A stretch of 64,000 nt of DNA from Margaritifera margaritifera (GCA_029931535.1 JAQPZY010001347.1:1089501-1153500), one strand, 5' to 3'. Positions 49,088 to 60,962 are shown, numbered from the stretch's first letter. Made by a program: numbers and translations. The notes: generated from the sequence alone by a model not told the origin.

Positions 49088-49501
49088 GTGAAATAATTTT
49101 TCCATATTGATTCTGGATACACTTGGAGGTATAGAAGTTTGTACCAAAATGGATGTGTACAGTTTTAATTTCAGCTATGTATATTCTAAGTTAGAAAAGT
49201 GACCTTCGTAGAAGGACAAAGCCTGTAATTGGTAAGAATGTTCGTATAATCTTGCAGCTAAATTTTGAAATATGCATAAAATTGTGTTTCAATCTTGAAA
49301 AGATTGAGGATATAACTTTCATGTTGGTCATATATTTTTTTCTGAATTGTCGTGTTAGACACATAGGCACAGAGTTGCCAAGGTCATTTAGTATGTTTAC
49401 ATGATGATATATTATATTCTTCAATCATTCCTTAAAGTTCGGTCACTAGATTTATTTTTAATTTGTAAAGAAAAACTTTGATCACTAAACATTATAATTA
49501 A

Positions 49502-49503
<2 letters not shown>

Positions 49504-49537
<34 letters not shown>
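49504..49537. repeat. poly(T) tract, ~34 nt
   Basis: A pure T-run in the inter-ORF region of the LINE; possibly a reversed A tail of a small insertion. Confidence 0.9.
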
Positions 49538-49540
<3 letters not shown>

Positions 49541-49831
49541 AGATCATGGGTTCATTTACTAAAAGAGATATATTTGTCTTATTTTTACTCTCCTATACAC
49601 ATATATAGAAAGAACCAACAAATAGAGAACTCGTATGTAATGGCTTCAAATCTTTTGGTAAAGGGAGAAAAATCGATGAGCAAAAAGTGTTATTTTTCAG
49701 TCACGCTGTATTGATGTTTAAATTTACTAATTATACCAACACTCCAGTGTAGAACAGATTTCATGTATCTCTATATTGGGCAACATCATATATTTACACA
49801 GTGGTGCATGACATTGTACTACACTTATCAG

Positions 49832-49947
49832 TTTTGTAAGCATCTTGTGGTTGTGTGTGTGTGAGTGGTTTTGTAAGCATCTTGTGGTTGTGTGTGTGTG
49901 AGTGGTTTTGTAAGCATCTTGTGGTTGTGTGTGTGTGAGTGGTTTTG
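49832..49947. repeat. 37-bp repeat, three copies, GT-rich
   Basis: Unit 'ttttgtaagcatcttgtggt' plus 'tgtgtgtgtgtgagtgg', located just upstream of ORF2, a place where L1 5' or inter-ORF regions often carry small repeats. Confidence 0.9.
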
Positions 49948-50001
49948 TGATGCATCATTATATAAGCGCTGTGAAAGTTTTATTCAAAACATAATTTAAC
50001 A

Positions 50002-53000
50002 ATGGATACCCATATTAAAATTTTGTCAATGAACGTTAGGGGTCTACACAGTTCCAATCTCAAAAGAAGAGATATTTTCTACTGGGTCAAACAAAAGAAT
50101 GCATCTATTATATGTTTACAGGAGACACATAGTACAGTTGAGACTGAGAAGTATTGGGAGGCTGAATGGGGCTATAAGTGTGTTTTTAGTCATAAATCTA
50201 GCAGTAGTGCTGGTGTTGCTATCCTGTTTAGAAATAATTTTGAATTTCTTATTCACAGAAACAGATGTGATTGTCAGGGCAGATACATTCTCTTAGATTT
50301 ATCAGTTAATGGACAGAGATTTACACTAGTGAATCTATACGGTCATAATGATGATAATGCTGAGTTTTTTAGAAATTTGAAAAGAGGATATATTAAATTT
50401 TGACAATTCCTCTGTTATTATTTGTGGTGACTGGAATGTTGTTCAGGACATGGAGCTTGACTCTTATAATATCTTGCATAATAAATACTCCATGGCCCGA
50501 GCAGCAGTCCAGGACATCAAGAATCAACTTCATTTACAGGATCCATGGAGAACAGTCAGTCCTGACAGTAGAGTATTTACTTGGCATCAGGCAAACCCTG
50601 TGAAACAGAGTAGACTGGACTATTTTTTAATCTCTGAGGACATGTTTTCAAATTGTATGGACTTCTCTATTATTCCTGGCTATAAAACAGATCATTCAGC
50701 AATAACACTAAAATTGTCTATATCTGCATTACCGAGAGGTCCTGGGTACTGGAAATTCAATTCGAAGCTATTAAAGCAAAATGAATATATTCAGTTGGTA
50801 AAAAAATGTATAACCAACACAGTAGAAGAATACTATTGTGAAGGTGATAAGAAAAACCCACTACAGGTGAAACTAACTTGTAATAATCAATTGTTTTTTG
50901 AAATCCTTAAAATGATTATAAGATCAGAATCAATTATGTATTCACAAGCTAAGGCAATACAGGAGAAACAAAATTTCAGGAAAATTGAAGCTGAAATACA
51001 TACCTTACATGCTTTAGTGAATCAAAATAATAACCCCACTATGATGAAAGAATTGAACAAAAAACAAGCGGATTTAGAAGAAATGAGGAAAAAAGAGGTG
51101 GAAGGTGTAATGTTAAGATCAAAGGCAAGATGGTATGAGTCTGGTGAAAAAAATCAAAATATTTTCTTAATCTCGAAAAGAGAAATTACACAAACAAAAC
51201 AATAAAAGAATTAATTACGGAAGATGGAAGAAGGGTAACAGATCAAAAAGAAATATTAAATCAACAGAAAGACTTTTGTGAAAAATTATACCAAAGCAAA
51301 AACAAAAATAATTTCCAAACTCTTAACCACTTTTTTAACCATGATAAAAAAACTCAGATTTTGAAAGAAACTCGTATGAAGGTAAGTTAACGTTTGAGGA
51401 ATGTGGTTTAGCACTAAAAAAATATGAAAAATGAAACTAGCCCTGGTTCCGATGGATTTACTGTAGAATTCTACAAATTCTTTTGGAAAGACCTAGGCGG
51501 CTTTCTCCTTAGGTCTCCTAATACTGGATACGATATGCAACATTTTTCAGAATTTCAGTCTCAGGGAATCATTACTTGCATTCCAAAAGAAGATAAAGAC
51601 AGGAAATTTCTAACAAATTGGAGACCAATCTCACTACTTGTTGCAGATTACAAGATTGCCTCGGCGTCGATTGCTAATAGGGTCAAGGAAGTCCTCCCGT
51701 TTATCATTAGTGACATCCAAAAGGGTTTTATGAAAGGGAGATTCATTGGTGAAAATAAAAGACTTTTGCATGACCTAATCCAATACCTTGAGGAAAAAAA
51801 ATGAATTTGGTCTTCTCTTATTGATAGGCTTTGAATAGGCTTTTGACTCGGTTGAATGGGACTTTCTGGAAACTGCCCTGAAGTCTTTTTACTTTGGAGA
51901 ATCAATTTGTCACTGGTTCAGAGTATTTTGCAATAAATCAAAAAGTTGTATCATTATTAATGGACATTTATCCTATTTTTTAATTTGGAGAGAGGTTGTC
52001 GCCAGGGAGACCCTTTAGCACCCTACTTATTTATAATAGGAATTGAACTTCTTGCAATAGAACTAAAAAAAGAACACAAATATTACAGGCGTTTTCTATA
52101 ATTAAATGGAGTTCAAATTAGGGCAGTAAGCTGATGATGCGTTTCTATTATTAGATGGTTCTAATTTGTCCTTGAAGACAACCATGCAGATTTTAAATGA
52201 CTTTGCCTTGGTATCAGGTCTGTACTGCAATGTTTTGAAATCAAAAGCTATTTGGATTGGAAATTAAAAAATTCTAATGAAAAAATATGTCCAGAAATTG
52301 ATATTAACTGAATGTCCAATTTTATATTACTGGAAGTATATTTCTCTTTGAACTTGGAGGATATGGTAGAGCTTAATTATTCGACGAAGTTAAAGGAAGT
52401 AAAGAAACTGCTTGGCTGGTGGAGCAGAAGAAATTTATCCCTTATTGGAAAAATTACTTTGATAAAGTCGTTGATTTTGCCTAAATTCATTCATCTTTTT
52501 GCAGCTTTGCCAAGTCCTCCACCCCATATAGAAAAGGAACTGAGTACATTATTTTTCCAGTTTATTTGGAGCGGTAAAACTGAGACGGTTAAAAGAGACA
52601 CTCTTATAGCTTCTTTTAAGGAAGGGGGATTAAATATGATTCACTTGCACTCATTTGTGTGTTATATAAAACTTTCCTGGATTAGGCGTCTTTTACTAAA
52701 CGAAGATGGTTTATGGCAAAAACTGGTTTCTGAACAAATATTTGGAAAATTTGGAGGTACGCTATTATTTAAATTAGGAAAAACTAAATTAAAAAAAATA
52801 TCTAAATCAATTAAAAATATTTTTGGCGTGATGTTCTTTATGCTTTATCACAATGGAAAAATGAACCATCTACTGTTATTGAATACTTGTCTCAAGATAT
52901 TCTTAATTTAGTGACTGTAGATAATTTTAAATCATACACAAGGTGGAGAACAAACAGTATTGTACCTATTCAACATCTTTTTGATGCACAAGGATCTCTA

Positions 53001-53790
53001 TTAAGTTTTGATGAAAAAAACAACAAAAAACACAAACTAATAATTGCATACAGTACTTTGCTCTTATCTCAAAGATCTCGGTGCTGTGGAAAAAGAAAAT
53101 TAAAAGGTTTTTTGAAAGTGGAAATAGTTTTCATGTAGTTTTGGACAAAACATCACTCCTTAGGATAAGAGCAAAGAATAAATTTATCTATAAAGACCTG
53201 ATAAGAACCAAGATACAAAAGCCAAATGGTAAACATGAAACTTGGTCCAGGCAGCTAGAGCGTGCAATTGGTGCAAATGAATGGATCAACTCTTTTGTTT
53301 TGGATAAACTTTGTACAAAAGATACAAAACTGATTAACTTTAATTTTAGATTTCTCCATAGAAATATTGCCACAAACCAGTTTCTAGAAAAGATTAATTT
53401 AAGTGATAATGATAAATGTACCTTTTGTAATGAGGGAATAGAACAAATTGATCACTTATTTTATGACTGTTCGGTTACTGAACACTTTTGGAAACACTTT
53501 TGGAAACTGTTGGTGGAATGGATCCAAACTTATGACCCAAATTTTAGAATTACACGAAAAGACGTCTTTTGTATATAGGAAATAACAACTTTGATGATCT
53601 TATTAACTTCCTAATTTTGCTTGCAAAATATGTTATATACAGATGACGTTATGCATCAAAAATCCCTAATCTTACCTATTATAAAAATTGTTTTATCATA
53701 TAAAACGCTGGAAAAATATGTCGCCAAAGTGAAAAACATGAGTGACGAGTTTAAGAAAAATTGGACCCTATTGTCAACTTTTGGTAAATG
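50002..53790 (+). pseudogene. LINE ORF2: endonuclease / reverse transcriptase / zinc knuckle, multiply broken
   Basis: Reading across at least six breaks gives, in order: the APE-like endonuclease (SMNVRGLHS near residue 10, CLQETHS about 41, ICGDWN after the frameshift near 50400, RLDYFLIS, YKTDHSAI); the linker hallmark RWYESGEKNQNIFL; RT blocks SPGSDGFTVEFYKFFW, NWRPISLL..DYKIASASIANR and Q.GFMKGR.I.EN; FE.AFDSVEWDFL; QGDPLAPYLFI; then the YADD site at 52127, where the Tyr codon is TAA (stop-ADDAFLLLDGS). After that come the LLGWWSRRNLSLIGKITLIK thumb region and a CTFC..GIEQIDHLFYDC zinc knuckle. Family role: target-primed reverse transcription. The stop at the active site shows it is dead. 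Confidence 0.9.
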
Positions 53791-54105
53791 ATTTTTTTTT
53801 TTTTTTTGTAAGAAAAAAAACAACAAAAAAACAAAAACCCAACAACAAACAAACAGGCAATTGAAAACATCTTGGGGTTTGTATGCGAGTGTGACTTTGT
53901 GTACAATAATTGTGAATGTAAGTGTCTGTGTGTGCATGTGTGTGTGTTGTGTAGGGAACACATGTAAAGATCAGGACGCAAAATAATTTAAGATAATGCC
54001 CCATACACCAGGTCAGATGGTGATGTAGAGGAATATGTAAAATCCTGACACCTTGCGTTCAATAAAAAATACTGTAAAAAAATATTTTAAAAAATAAAAG
54101 AAAAC

Positions 54106-54430
54106 TATCGTCCCTTTTTTTTTAAGAAAAAATGTCGCTTGGTAAGGGATCGACAATTTAATTTTGCAGGACTGTCTTTTTTCTTTCTTTTTTTTTTTGC
54201 CTCAGGCTAATTATAAAAAAATCGTTCAGCTAATATAATGAATATATTAGATGTATATTTTGCTATAAATCAGAACAAGAATATTTTTGTCAACCTATTT
54301 GACAGGAATTAAAAAAAAAAAGAAAAGAAAATCGTAGGCCTAGACCCGACCCTACGTACAGAAAATTAAATGGTCGGTCCCTAATAACTTCCATTTAGTT
54401 ATGCTGGTAATACGGTCAAATAGTGATTTA
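54106..54430. other. no recognised feature; T- and A-runs
   Basis: Low-complexity AT-rich DNA between the LINE tail and the next MITE. Confidence 0.4.
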
Positions 54431-54432
54431 TG

Positions 54433-54578
54433 CAGTGGCGTAACTTCAAATTTTGCCCCCCACCCCCACCCCCGCAACAAAAATAATAAATGCTCCCCCC
54501 CCCCTGTAAAAATTTGAGATTTTGGGCCCCCCCCCCCCCCGCATTGCAAAGGCCGCACGGACGGTAGTTATGACACTG
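54433..54578. mobile_element. hAT-type MITE, 146 bp
   Basis: The left end CAGTGGCGTAACT and right end AGTTATGACACTG are inverted repeats. Flanks GATTTATG (54425-54432) and GATTTATA (54579-54586) make an 8-bp target duplication with one mismatch, diagnostic of hAT. The interior is C-rich with poly-C runs. Confidence 0.85.
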
Positions 54579-54679
54579 GATTTATAGACGTTATTGCATT
54601 TCAGATAGTCTTAAATTCTTACAATGCCAAAGATAACCTGCTATTGAAAAATGTTAACCATAATGTGTAAAAATATCTG

Positions 54680-54703
54680 CTTTTTTTTTTTTTTTTTTTT
54701 TTG
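54680..54703. repeat. poly(T) tract
   Basis: About 22 Ts in a row. Confidence 0.9.
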
Positions 54704-54939
54704 TCCACATATCAATTTTGACATACGTAACAATATGGAGAACGTAATACAATTTTCAGGTGACTAAAGTCTAGATCAATGAAAGATTATTTGTAACATA
54801 ATAAAACTTAGAAATTGTTATTTATCGTATAACCCGACATGTTCACTCTGTCGTGGGAGTTTACGGATGAATGCCCAATTTGGCCACTTTTAATTTTCGA
54901 ACGAGTAATTGTGAATTGTGGTTAGCATTAATGAAAATT

Positions 54940-54943
<4 letters not shown>

Positions 54944-55017
<74 letters not shown>
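54944..55017. repeat. (CT)n microsatellite
   Basis: About 36 CT steps. The Arg-Glu open frame on the minus strand is an artefact. Confidence 0.95.
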
Positions 55018-55021
<4 letters not shown>

Positions 55022-55284
55022 CACATGTTATTATATTTTCAATCAATGTTGTTGAGCATATCTGTGTTTAATGCTTAACAATAAAATATCCTGGTGCACT
55101 TTTTTTTATCATAAACCCATGTACCTCATAAAAGAGATAATGGAACCAACGACTATGAATCTTATAAAGCAATCCCACTACATAACATGTTTGTCGAGAT
55201 GTGTTTGTCAATGTTTTGAATGTGTGAAATTGGGAAAACCATTATTCTTCGATCTACGGACATCCTGAAACCGGGAATCGATAT

Positions 55285-56146
55285 TGTTACGACTAGGGGT
55301 AATGTAACAAAAGAAAGAATTACTCAAACAAGCTTTCAAGATTTACAAACACAAATTTAATTTCTTAAAATATTAAATATTTCAAACAAACATAGTGAAA
55401 GAATTAAAAAGAACTTACAATTTAGAAATTCCTAAATAATCCTAAATTGTTCTATTGTTCACTGATCCGGAAGTTATCCAAAATATTCCGAATGAAAAAT
55501 GTTCCGAATGAAAACACCACTGTGCTGATGTACTAACAAGAATCAGTTATATCCAAATAGTATTAATTCCAAATAAAACCTTGTGAATGTAGAATATCAC
55601 ACAAGTTCTAAAAAAGTTTCCAATAATTCCAACGGAGCTGAATAATTCTTAAATCTTTAAATGTCAGTACTTAATCCCAAAAATGTAGTCTGGAAATATC
55701 TCTGAAGTAGATAATCACACACAATGAACCAATCTCGTTTATGACCTCTCAAGCTGATGTAAATATAAGGAACCCAGAACGCAGAGATTACATTTTTTTT
55801 ATAGTATTCTATACTGCGCCTTTAAAACAAATAAAACCCATTTCTTAATTCCGTCTTAAATAAACACCTTATTATTACGATCTTACAATCTAACTTCTGA
55901 TCAGCAAATGAATCATTCTTTGAATTGCGAAATCCAGGTCAGAACAAAATACAAAAACTCACGCGCTAAATCACGTGACATGACTCATGCTTAACCGACA
56001 GTATTATTGATGTACTGGGTCACATTGAAATACTGTATATGTGCACTATAAAAAAAAAAAAAACGGCTATTAGATTATAATACAAAGGTCATAAACCAAA
56101 TAAAACTATATTATAATTTAAAAAGATGATACATAATTCCGTAACA
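55285..56146 (-). mobile_element. solo LTR, ~862 bp, reversed
   Basis: Termini TGTTACG...CGTAACA are a perfect 7-bp inverted repeat, and ATAT lies on both sides (55281-55284 and 56147-56150). Read on the minus strand, the 3' end 'ttctttcttttgttacatt' then 'ctagtcgtaaca' matches the end of the LTR at 19605-20357. The interior is AT-rich with an A-run near 56050. No internal retroelement genes are attached. AT-rich flanks make the 4-bp duplication weak alone; the matched ends carry the call. Confidence 0.6.
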
Positions 56147-56227
56147 ATATAAAGACTACAGAGGTGCAAAGTTAGTGCATTACTGCTATTATTATTATTA
56201 TTATTTCTGTCAATGTCGATATTACGT

Positions 56228-56229
56228 AA

Positions 56230-56304
<75 letters not shown>
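56228..56304. repeat. (TA)n microsatellite
   Basis: About 37 TA steps. Tyr-Ile frames on both strands are artefacts. Confidence 0.95.
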
Positions 56305-56306
<2 letters not shown>

Positions 56307-56438
56307 TGCGAGGTGTGCGCATACGCGCAAACGGATAGTTTCCGGTTTTCTTTCAGTGTTGTTTCATTCCATCCGCCATCAACATCTCTACTAATTTTGT
56401 CAATGCCAGCAGCTACTTCTTTTCCATCGGTATACATC

Positions 56439-56731
56439 CATAACCGCAGCCACAGGCGATAATCCTCTACGTGACTTTATCACCCGCCGCTGCCTGTGCT
56501 GAGATTTTTTTCGTTTTTCGCGATCGATAAGTGACTGTTTGGAAGAGAATCTCTGATTGGCTCATTCAAACAGCGTGAAAAGTCATGTTGGGTCACAATG
56601 GCGAGAAAAAATTTGCAGTGATTGGTTAAACAGGTTTATGCATATTCATGAAAAACAAAGAAATCTCAGCACAGGCGGTCACAGGTGATAAAGGAGCGTA
56701 GCTGATTATCGCCCGTGGCTTGCGACGATGA
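56439..56731. mobile_element. MITE with ~100-bp inverted ends, ~293 bp
   Basis: The left end 'ccgcagccacaggcgataat' + 'tttatcacccgccgctgcct' + 'gtgctgagattttttt' is matched by the reversed right end 'tcgcaagccacgggcgataat' + 'tttatcacctgtgaccgcct' + 'gtgctgagatttcttt'. TATACATC on each side (56431-56438 and 56732-56739) is a likely 8-bp target duplication. The centre contains 'gattggctca' and 'gattggtta' in opposite arms. No gene. The superfamily is unclear. Confidence 0.75.
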
Positions 56732-56739
56732 TATACATC

Positions 56740-57765
56740 ATGCAAATTTTATCCTTAGATAACAAATCCCAAACTATTTCCAGTAAAGCAGGTTTCACGT
56801 CCTATTCATATCGATATATCTAATCAAATATTTTGTTAATACCTAATTACTTTGAACGACAAAGGTAATTTGTGTCAGCGATAAAACACAATTACCTTTT
56901 ATTGATTCCATATTTACTATCTGATCATATTTTGGGGTACACTCATAAAACACTAAAAAATCTGTTTGTTTCATAGCTGCACAACATACTGCTGGTCATT
57001 TTCAAACTGAGGAAATGGCAAGTATCTAGTAAAAAAAATGAAGGAAATATCTCCCTCACCCAACCTCCCCACCACGCCCGCCTCCAAACAGATGACAGTC
57101 CTTCTCTGTGCAACTGTGTAATATTTCCATAACGGATCCAAAAATATCGTATTCTTTTAGTTATTTTTGAAGCAGTCATTGGTTCCGTCTCTCCACCTAT
57201 TATTGGCAGGCATGCATTGGACATCATTCGTTACCGTTATGGGCTCGAGATGTTCTTATATTACACTTAGTGTTTTCATTAAAATCACTGTTTTGGGATT
57301 TTTCTCAATTTTGGCGCATGCAGTCATCATGAGAGTTTCTTCGCATAGCATATACATCTCTTAAATATGAATATCGCCCCATGTGGGCTCAGGGATGTAC
57401 AATAGGCTCGATACGCCCTCCTGCATGTCGTAATTTGTCAGCTAATGAAGGCAACATCTGATGATGTTCCAACCGAAGTCTTTGACTTTTTTAAAGGAGT
57501 GCGAATGATATAAGAAACAACTGACCTTGCATGTTACGGATATGACCATTCCCCCCCCCCCCCCTTTTTAACGTCGTTTGGTTTGCTTTTTGGGAACATT
57601 TTCGAAATATTTACTTCTTATCTGTTGCCTCTTGATGCATATTTACATTTGGTTGCAGGGGTTTATCTTCCTGAGGATTTTGGCAAGGTTTGTCATTTAC
57701 CGTTTTGCTACCTTGCCTTTTAAAGAAACTAAATAACCAGGATTGTGCTGGTGTGCCGTTATACC
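56740..57765. other. no recognised feature
   Basis: Mixed sequence with a C-run at about 57550-57563. Open frames of 65-94 codons lack motifs. Confidence 0.4.
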
Positions 57766-57857
57766 TACATACATACATACATACATACATACATACATAC
57801 ATACATACATACATACATACATACATACATACATACATACATACATACATACATACC
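57766..57857. repeat. (CATA)n tetranucleotide microsatellite, ~23 copies
   Basis: A pure CATA run; Met-Tyr-Val-Cys and Thr-Tyr-Ile-His frames are artefacts. Confidence 0.95.
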
Positions 57858-58560
57858 ACTTAATCGAATACAAATACTTCAAGACGCTTACCTATGATCG
57901 TGGATGGTATACGGAGTGTCGAATTCTCGAAACTACAATTAAACGCTGAAATCGATATTTGAGCTTATTTCCAGCGTAAGAAGTAGAACGTATCACCCAG
58001 CGTCATTTTAAAACAGGTCTGATATATCTTTAAAAAAATCGCGAATGTCAGTTATTTATGTATACTAAAGAAGAAATTTGATAAAATGATGGATTCAAGC
58101 TGCATTCTTGAGTACCCTAGTCAAAAAGTGTTGTGAAGTCATTGAAAAACCACGATTTATTTATCACAAGTAAATTGACTTTTCGGAGACCAGATAGTCT
58201 GCAGTGTGCCGTGGGCTACACGATTTCCTGAAAATATAAAATCGAAAAGAGAAAATGGGCAAAACCTATACTTGACGAGCATTTAGCCCCGTGTTTGACT
58301 ATATTCCGCGCGTAGTCATTGTATCCCCAATGTTTTTGTTATCTCGCGGTGTTTTCACTATCCCGCCGCTCTCCTGCACTCCATTATTAGACAAAAATGA
58401 TCGAGTGCGCCAGAAACTCTCATATAATATAGTACATTAAATTGATGATCAATTACATTTATTTGCACTGAAAAAGAAAGAATATTAAACAAATCTAATT
58501 AGTGAAGAAAAAAATATTTGTAAATAGCGATTTATTATGATTTATGTACCTTGTTAGTTG
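57858..58560. other. no recognised feature
   Basis: Unique sequence with moderate GC in 58200-58400; no coding frame or element end. Confidence 0.4.
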
Positions 58561-58564
58561 GTTC

Positions 58565-58735
58565 TTTTGGCTTCGTAACTAAATGACTAGTTTGTCGTAA
58601 CTGTACTAAATGACTCGTTTGTGTGTTCTTTTGGCTTCGTAACTGTACTAAATGACTCGTTTGTCTGTTCTTTTGGCTTCGTAACTGTACTAAATGACTT
58701 GTTTGTCGTAACTGTACTAAATGACTCGTTTGTTT
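58565..58735. repeat. compound ~26/40-bp tandem repeat
   Basis: Alternating modules 'ttcttttggcttcgtaact' and 'gtactaaatgactcgtttgt', four to five copies of the latter. Confidence 0.85.
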
Positions 58736-58946
58736 TTTCAATATCTAGCAGAAAAAAAAAATAAGGACAAATGTTGTACAAAAAAATGGACAAGAGCTCA
58801 GTTTAGCGCGTCTATGCAATTTGCTTTAACTTAAAATAACCAAGCCCAAAAAAAATATCTTAATTAATGGGTTGCACAGAACAATATGCACCATCTGCAC
58901 AAATGTTTGATAAAATTGCAATTATTTAATTTTAATTTATTTAAGG

Positions 58947-59095
58947 TGTTTGGACTCTATGGTCTAAGAAAAATCTAACAGAAAGTGAAACCAACAATGA
59001 AAGTAAAAGCCAACAAACAATTTATTTCTAGACAATTAAAGTAAAAATTCTAAAGACACTTACAGTAACGTGAATTAGGAATGCTGAAGTAGGTT
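58947..59095 (-). mobile_element. LTR fragment, reversed
   Basis: On the minus strand it matches the last ~150 bp of the LTR at 19605-20357 ('cactttc', 'gttagatttttcttagacca', 'tagagtcc', with TGTTTGG replacing TGTTACG). It breaks off at about 59095. Confidence 0.6.
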
Positions 59096-59099
59096 GAAC

Positions 59100-59849
59100 T
59101 TGGGGTGCAATTTCTTCAAAAAAACGAATCTGTCAAATCACATTCAGCCTAATAGGATTAGTCATATTTGTTTCTTTAAAGGAACTTAAGTGGTAGTTTA
59201 ACCTAGTTCGGCATTCCTCGGCTACCATTGCTCTTCAACCAACTGAAATAATGGTCAACAATAGCAACACTTTACAGGAGCAAAATGGGTAATTTCTACA
59301 TTTCTTGGAAATAAAGTATGCAGGATTCATAAAAATGTGTGCCCAATCATTAATTTTTAATGATTATGCCCCCACAGATTAAAAAATGTTGTGCTAAATT
59401 TTCACTGTTTGCGGGATTTTCACAATCTCACATCCTAGATGCAACCCTGAATAATTGATCAAGGAACTATGCAATCAAGGATGGCCACATCATATTTATT
59501 CCCCACCCCCCACCCCCATAAAAAAATGAGGATAAAATGGGCTATCAGGAAAACACATCAATTTGTTAGTTTCACTTATAACTCCAAGTCCTGCACACAA
59601 ATACATGCAAAAAAAGGGTTTATTTTCTTAGAACCTCCCAAAAATATAATAATAAATAAAATTTCAAAGACATTTCTTTAAGATAACTTCCAATAAATAC
59701 ATTTCATATTAATAATTTTATTAGAGTCTATTGTTACTATATGTGTTCTAATTTTGTTCCAGCTTAAGTTACATAGCCCCAAATTCAAAACCAAATCCCA
59801 CACTTTAAAGTCTAGAATTGTCATATTCTATTGGTTCAACTTTAGCCAG
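59100..59849. other. no recognised feature
   Basis: AT-rich sequence; no array or credible frame. Confidence 0.4.
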
Positions 59850-60075
59850 TTAATTATCATCCAATCAGATTGCAGGATTCTAAAGTTCAGACTTCAAGTT
59901 CTGTGTGAAATTTAAGACTGGTCCAGTCTTCTCCAAACCTTTATTTTCACACAAAACTCAGACTCCAGCCCCAAACCTTCATTATCACACAAAACTCAGA
60001 ATCTTAAAAATCAGATACACCACTTTAAAAGTTGACCTTGCACTATAAAAAAGAGGGCTAGATTTCATCTAGTTC
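59850..60075 (+). promoter_or_regulatory. possible promoter: CCAAT boxes and TATA box
   Basis: 'ctattggttc' (about 59838), 'catccaatcagattg' (about 59858) and a TATA-like 'cactataaaaaagagg' (about 60040) stand in promoter order on the plus strand, with a possible start near 60070. A 21-bp stretch ('ttttcacacaaaactcaga') is duplicated within. No coding frame follows before the minisatellite, so it may be an LTR or other element promoter. Confidence 0.3.
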
Positions 60076-60124
60076 CAATCTGAACAAGTTGCCATCAAAA
60101 GAAGTTGCTTCTTAATGGAATCTG

Positions 60125-60420
60125 CTTGCAGGTTGGCCAAGGTAACAAAGTGATACAGTGATTGGCATTGCTGATTGGCCAAGGTAACAAACTGATACAG
60201 TGATTGCTGGTTGGCCAAGGTAACAAACTGATACAGTGATTGGCATTGCTGGTTGGCCAAGGTAACAAACTGATACAGTGATTGCTGGTTGGCCAAGGTA
60301 GCAAACTGACACTGATTGGCATTGCTGGTTGGCCAAGGTAACAAACTGATAGTGATTGGCATTGCTGGTTGGCCAAGGTAACAAACTGATACAGTGATTG
60401 GCCTTGCTAGTAGTATATGG
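60125..60420. repeat. 42/33-bp tandem repeat, ~8 copies
   Basis: Unit 'gctggttggccaaggtaaca' plus 'aactgatacagtgattggca' plus 'tt'; short units lack 'ggcattgctg' or 'acagt'. Three overlapping minus-strand frames are artefacts. Confidence 0.9.
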
Positions 60421-60424
60421 TGGG

Positions 60425-60760
60425 TAAATAGGTACTGGTGGCACTACGGGTACCAACGGGAATTTTAACATAGAAGGTGGCACTTGGGGTACCATGGGGA
60501 TTTAACATAGAGGGTGGCACTTGGGGTACGATGGGAAATTAGCATTGGGGCCTCTACGGGTACCATGGGAATTTAACATAGCGGGTGGCACTTGGGGTAC
60601 CATGGGAAATTAACATTGGGGCCTCTACGGGTACCAACGAGAATGGAACATGGTGGGGCCTCTACGGGTACCAACGAGAATGGAACATGGTGGGGCCTCT
60701 ACGGGTACCAACGAGAATGGAACATGGTGGGGCCTCTACGGGTACCAACGGAGAAAATAA
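60425..60760. repeat. 37-bp and related GGTACC-rich repeats
   Basis: The right part is four copies of 'ggcctctacgggtaccaacg' plus 'agaatggaacatggtgg'. The left part has more diverged ~50-bp units with 'gcacttggggtaccatgg'. Val-Pro-rich or Gly-Thr-rich frames are repeat-derived. Confidence 0.85.
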
Positions 60761-60797
60761 AAAAGAGAGAGAAGTAGGGCAATCATGCAAAAATTAA

Positions 60798-60839
60798 TCT
60801 TTTCTTGAAAAATGGGTGGCCCTGAAAAGGGCCATTGGA
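60798..60839 (-). terminator. histone-type mRNA 3' end: stem-loop plus downstream element
   Basis: On the minus strand the 16-nt stem-loop GGCCCTTTTCAGGGCC (60833 to 60818) has a 6-bp stem and TTTC loop. The 5' flank is CCAAT and the 3' flank ACCCA, the canonical metazoan form. About ten nucleotides on, CAAGAAAAGA (60807 to 60798) matches the histone downstream element that pairs with U7 snRNA. In known systems SLBP and U7 snRNP direct cleavage here without polyadenylation. It stands ~130 nt after the stop of the 159-codon ORF on the same strand. Confidence 0.85.
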
Positions 60840-60962
60840 GGAGGATTACTTTTTCCTCCAACATTGAGTGAAGAAGCCTAGGAAGGTGGTGTGAGATTTT
60901 TTCTTCTTCTGGAGTGGTGGTGAAGAATTAGGCAGCCAGTCGGGATGTTCCATACGTCTGAA

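Larger units (their letters stand above)
48236..54105 (+). mobile_element. near full-length but dead L1/Tx1-like LINE, ~5.9 kb
   Basis: Two ORFs in L1 order are preserved: an ORF1 nucleic-acid-binding protein and an ORF2 with AP-like endonuclease, reverse transcriptase and a C-terminal zinc knuckle. The 3' end has AATAAA (about 54060) and an A-rich tail to about 54105. Several single-base frameshifts and stops break both ORFs. Between the ORFs are a 34-T run (49504-49537) and three copies of a 37-bp GT-rich repeat. No target duplication was identified, so the 5' boundary is approximate. The long, nearly continuous frames suggest it is younger than the LINE at 28.6 kb. Confidence 0.85.

Noticed and set aside
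57611..57949. Met-Tyr-Val-Cys and Thr-Tyr-Ile-His repeat proteins
   Set aside because: Translations of the (CATA)n microsatellite.
60069..60797. Repetitive minus- and plus-strand ORFs (Val-Pro and Gly-Thr rich)
   Set aside because: Frames follow 42-bp and 37-bp tandem repeats, appear in several registers and contain stops outside the homogeneous units.
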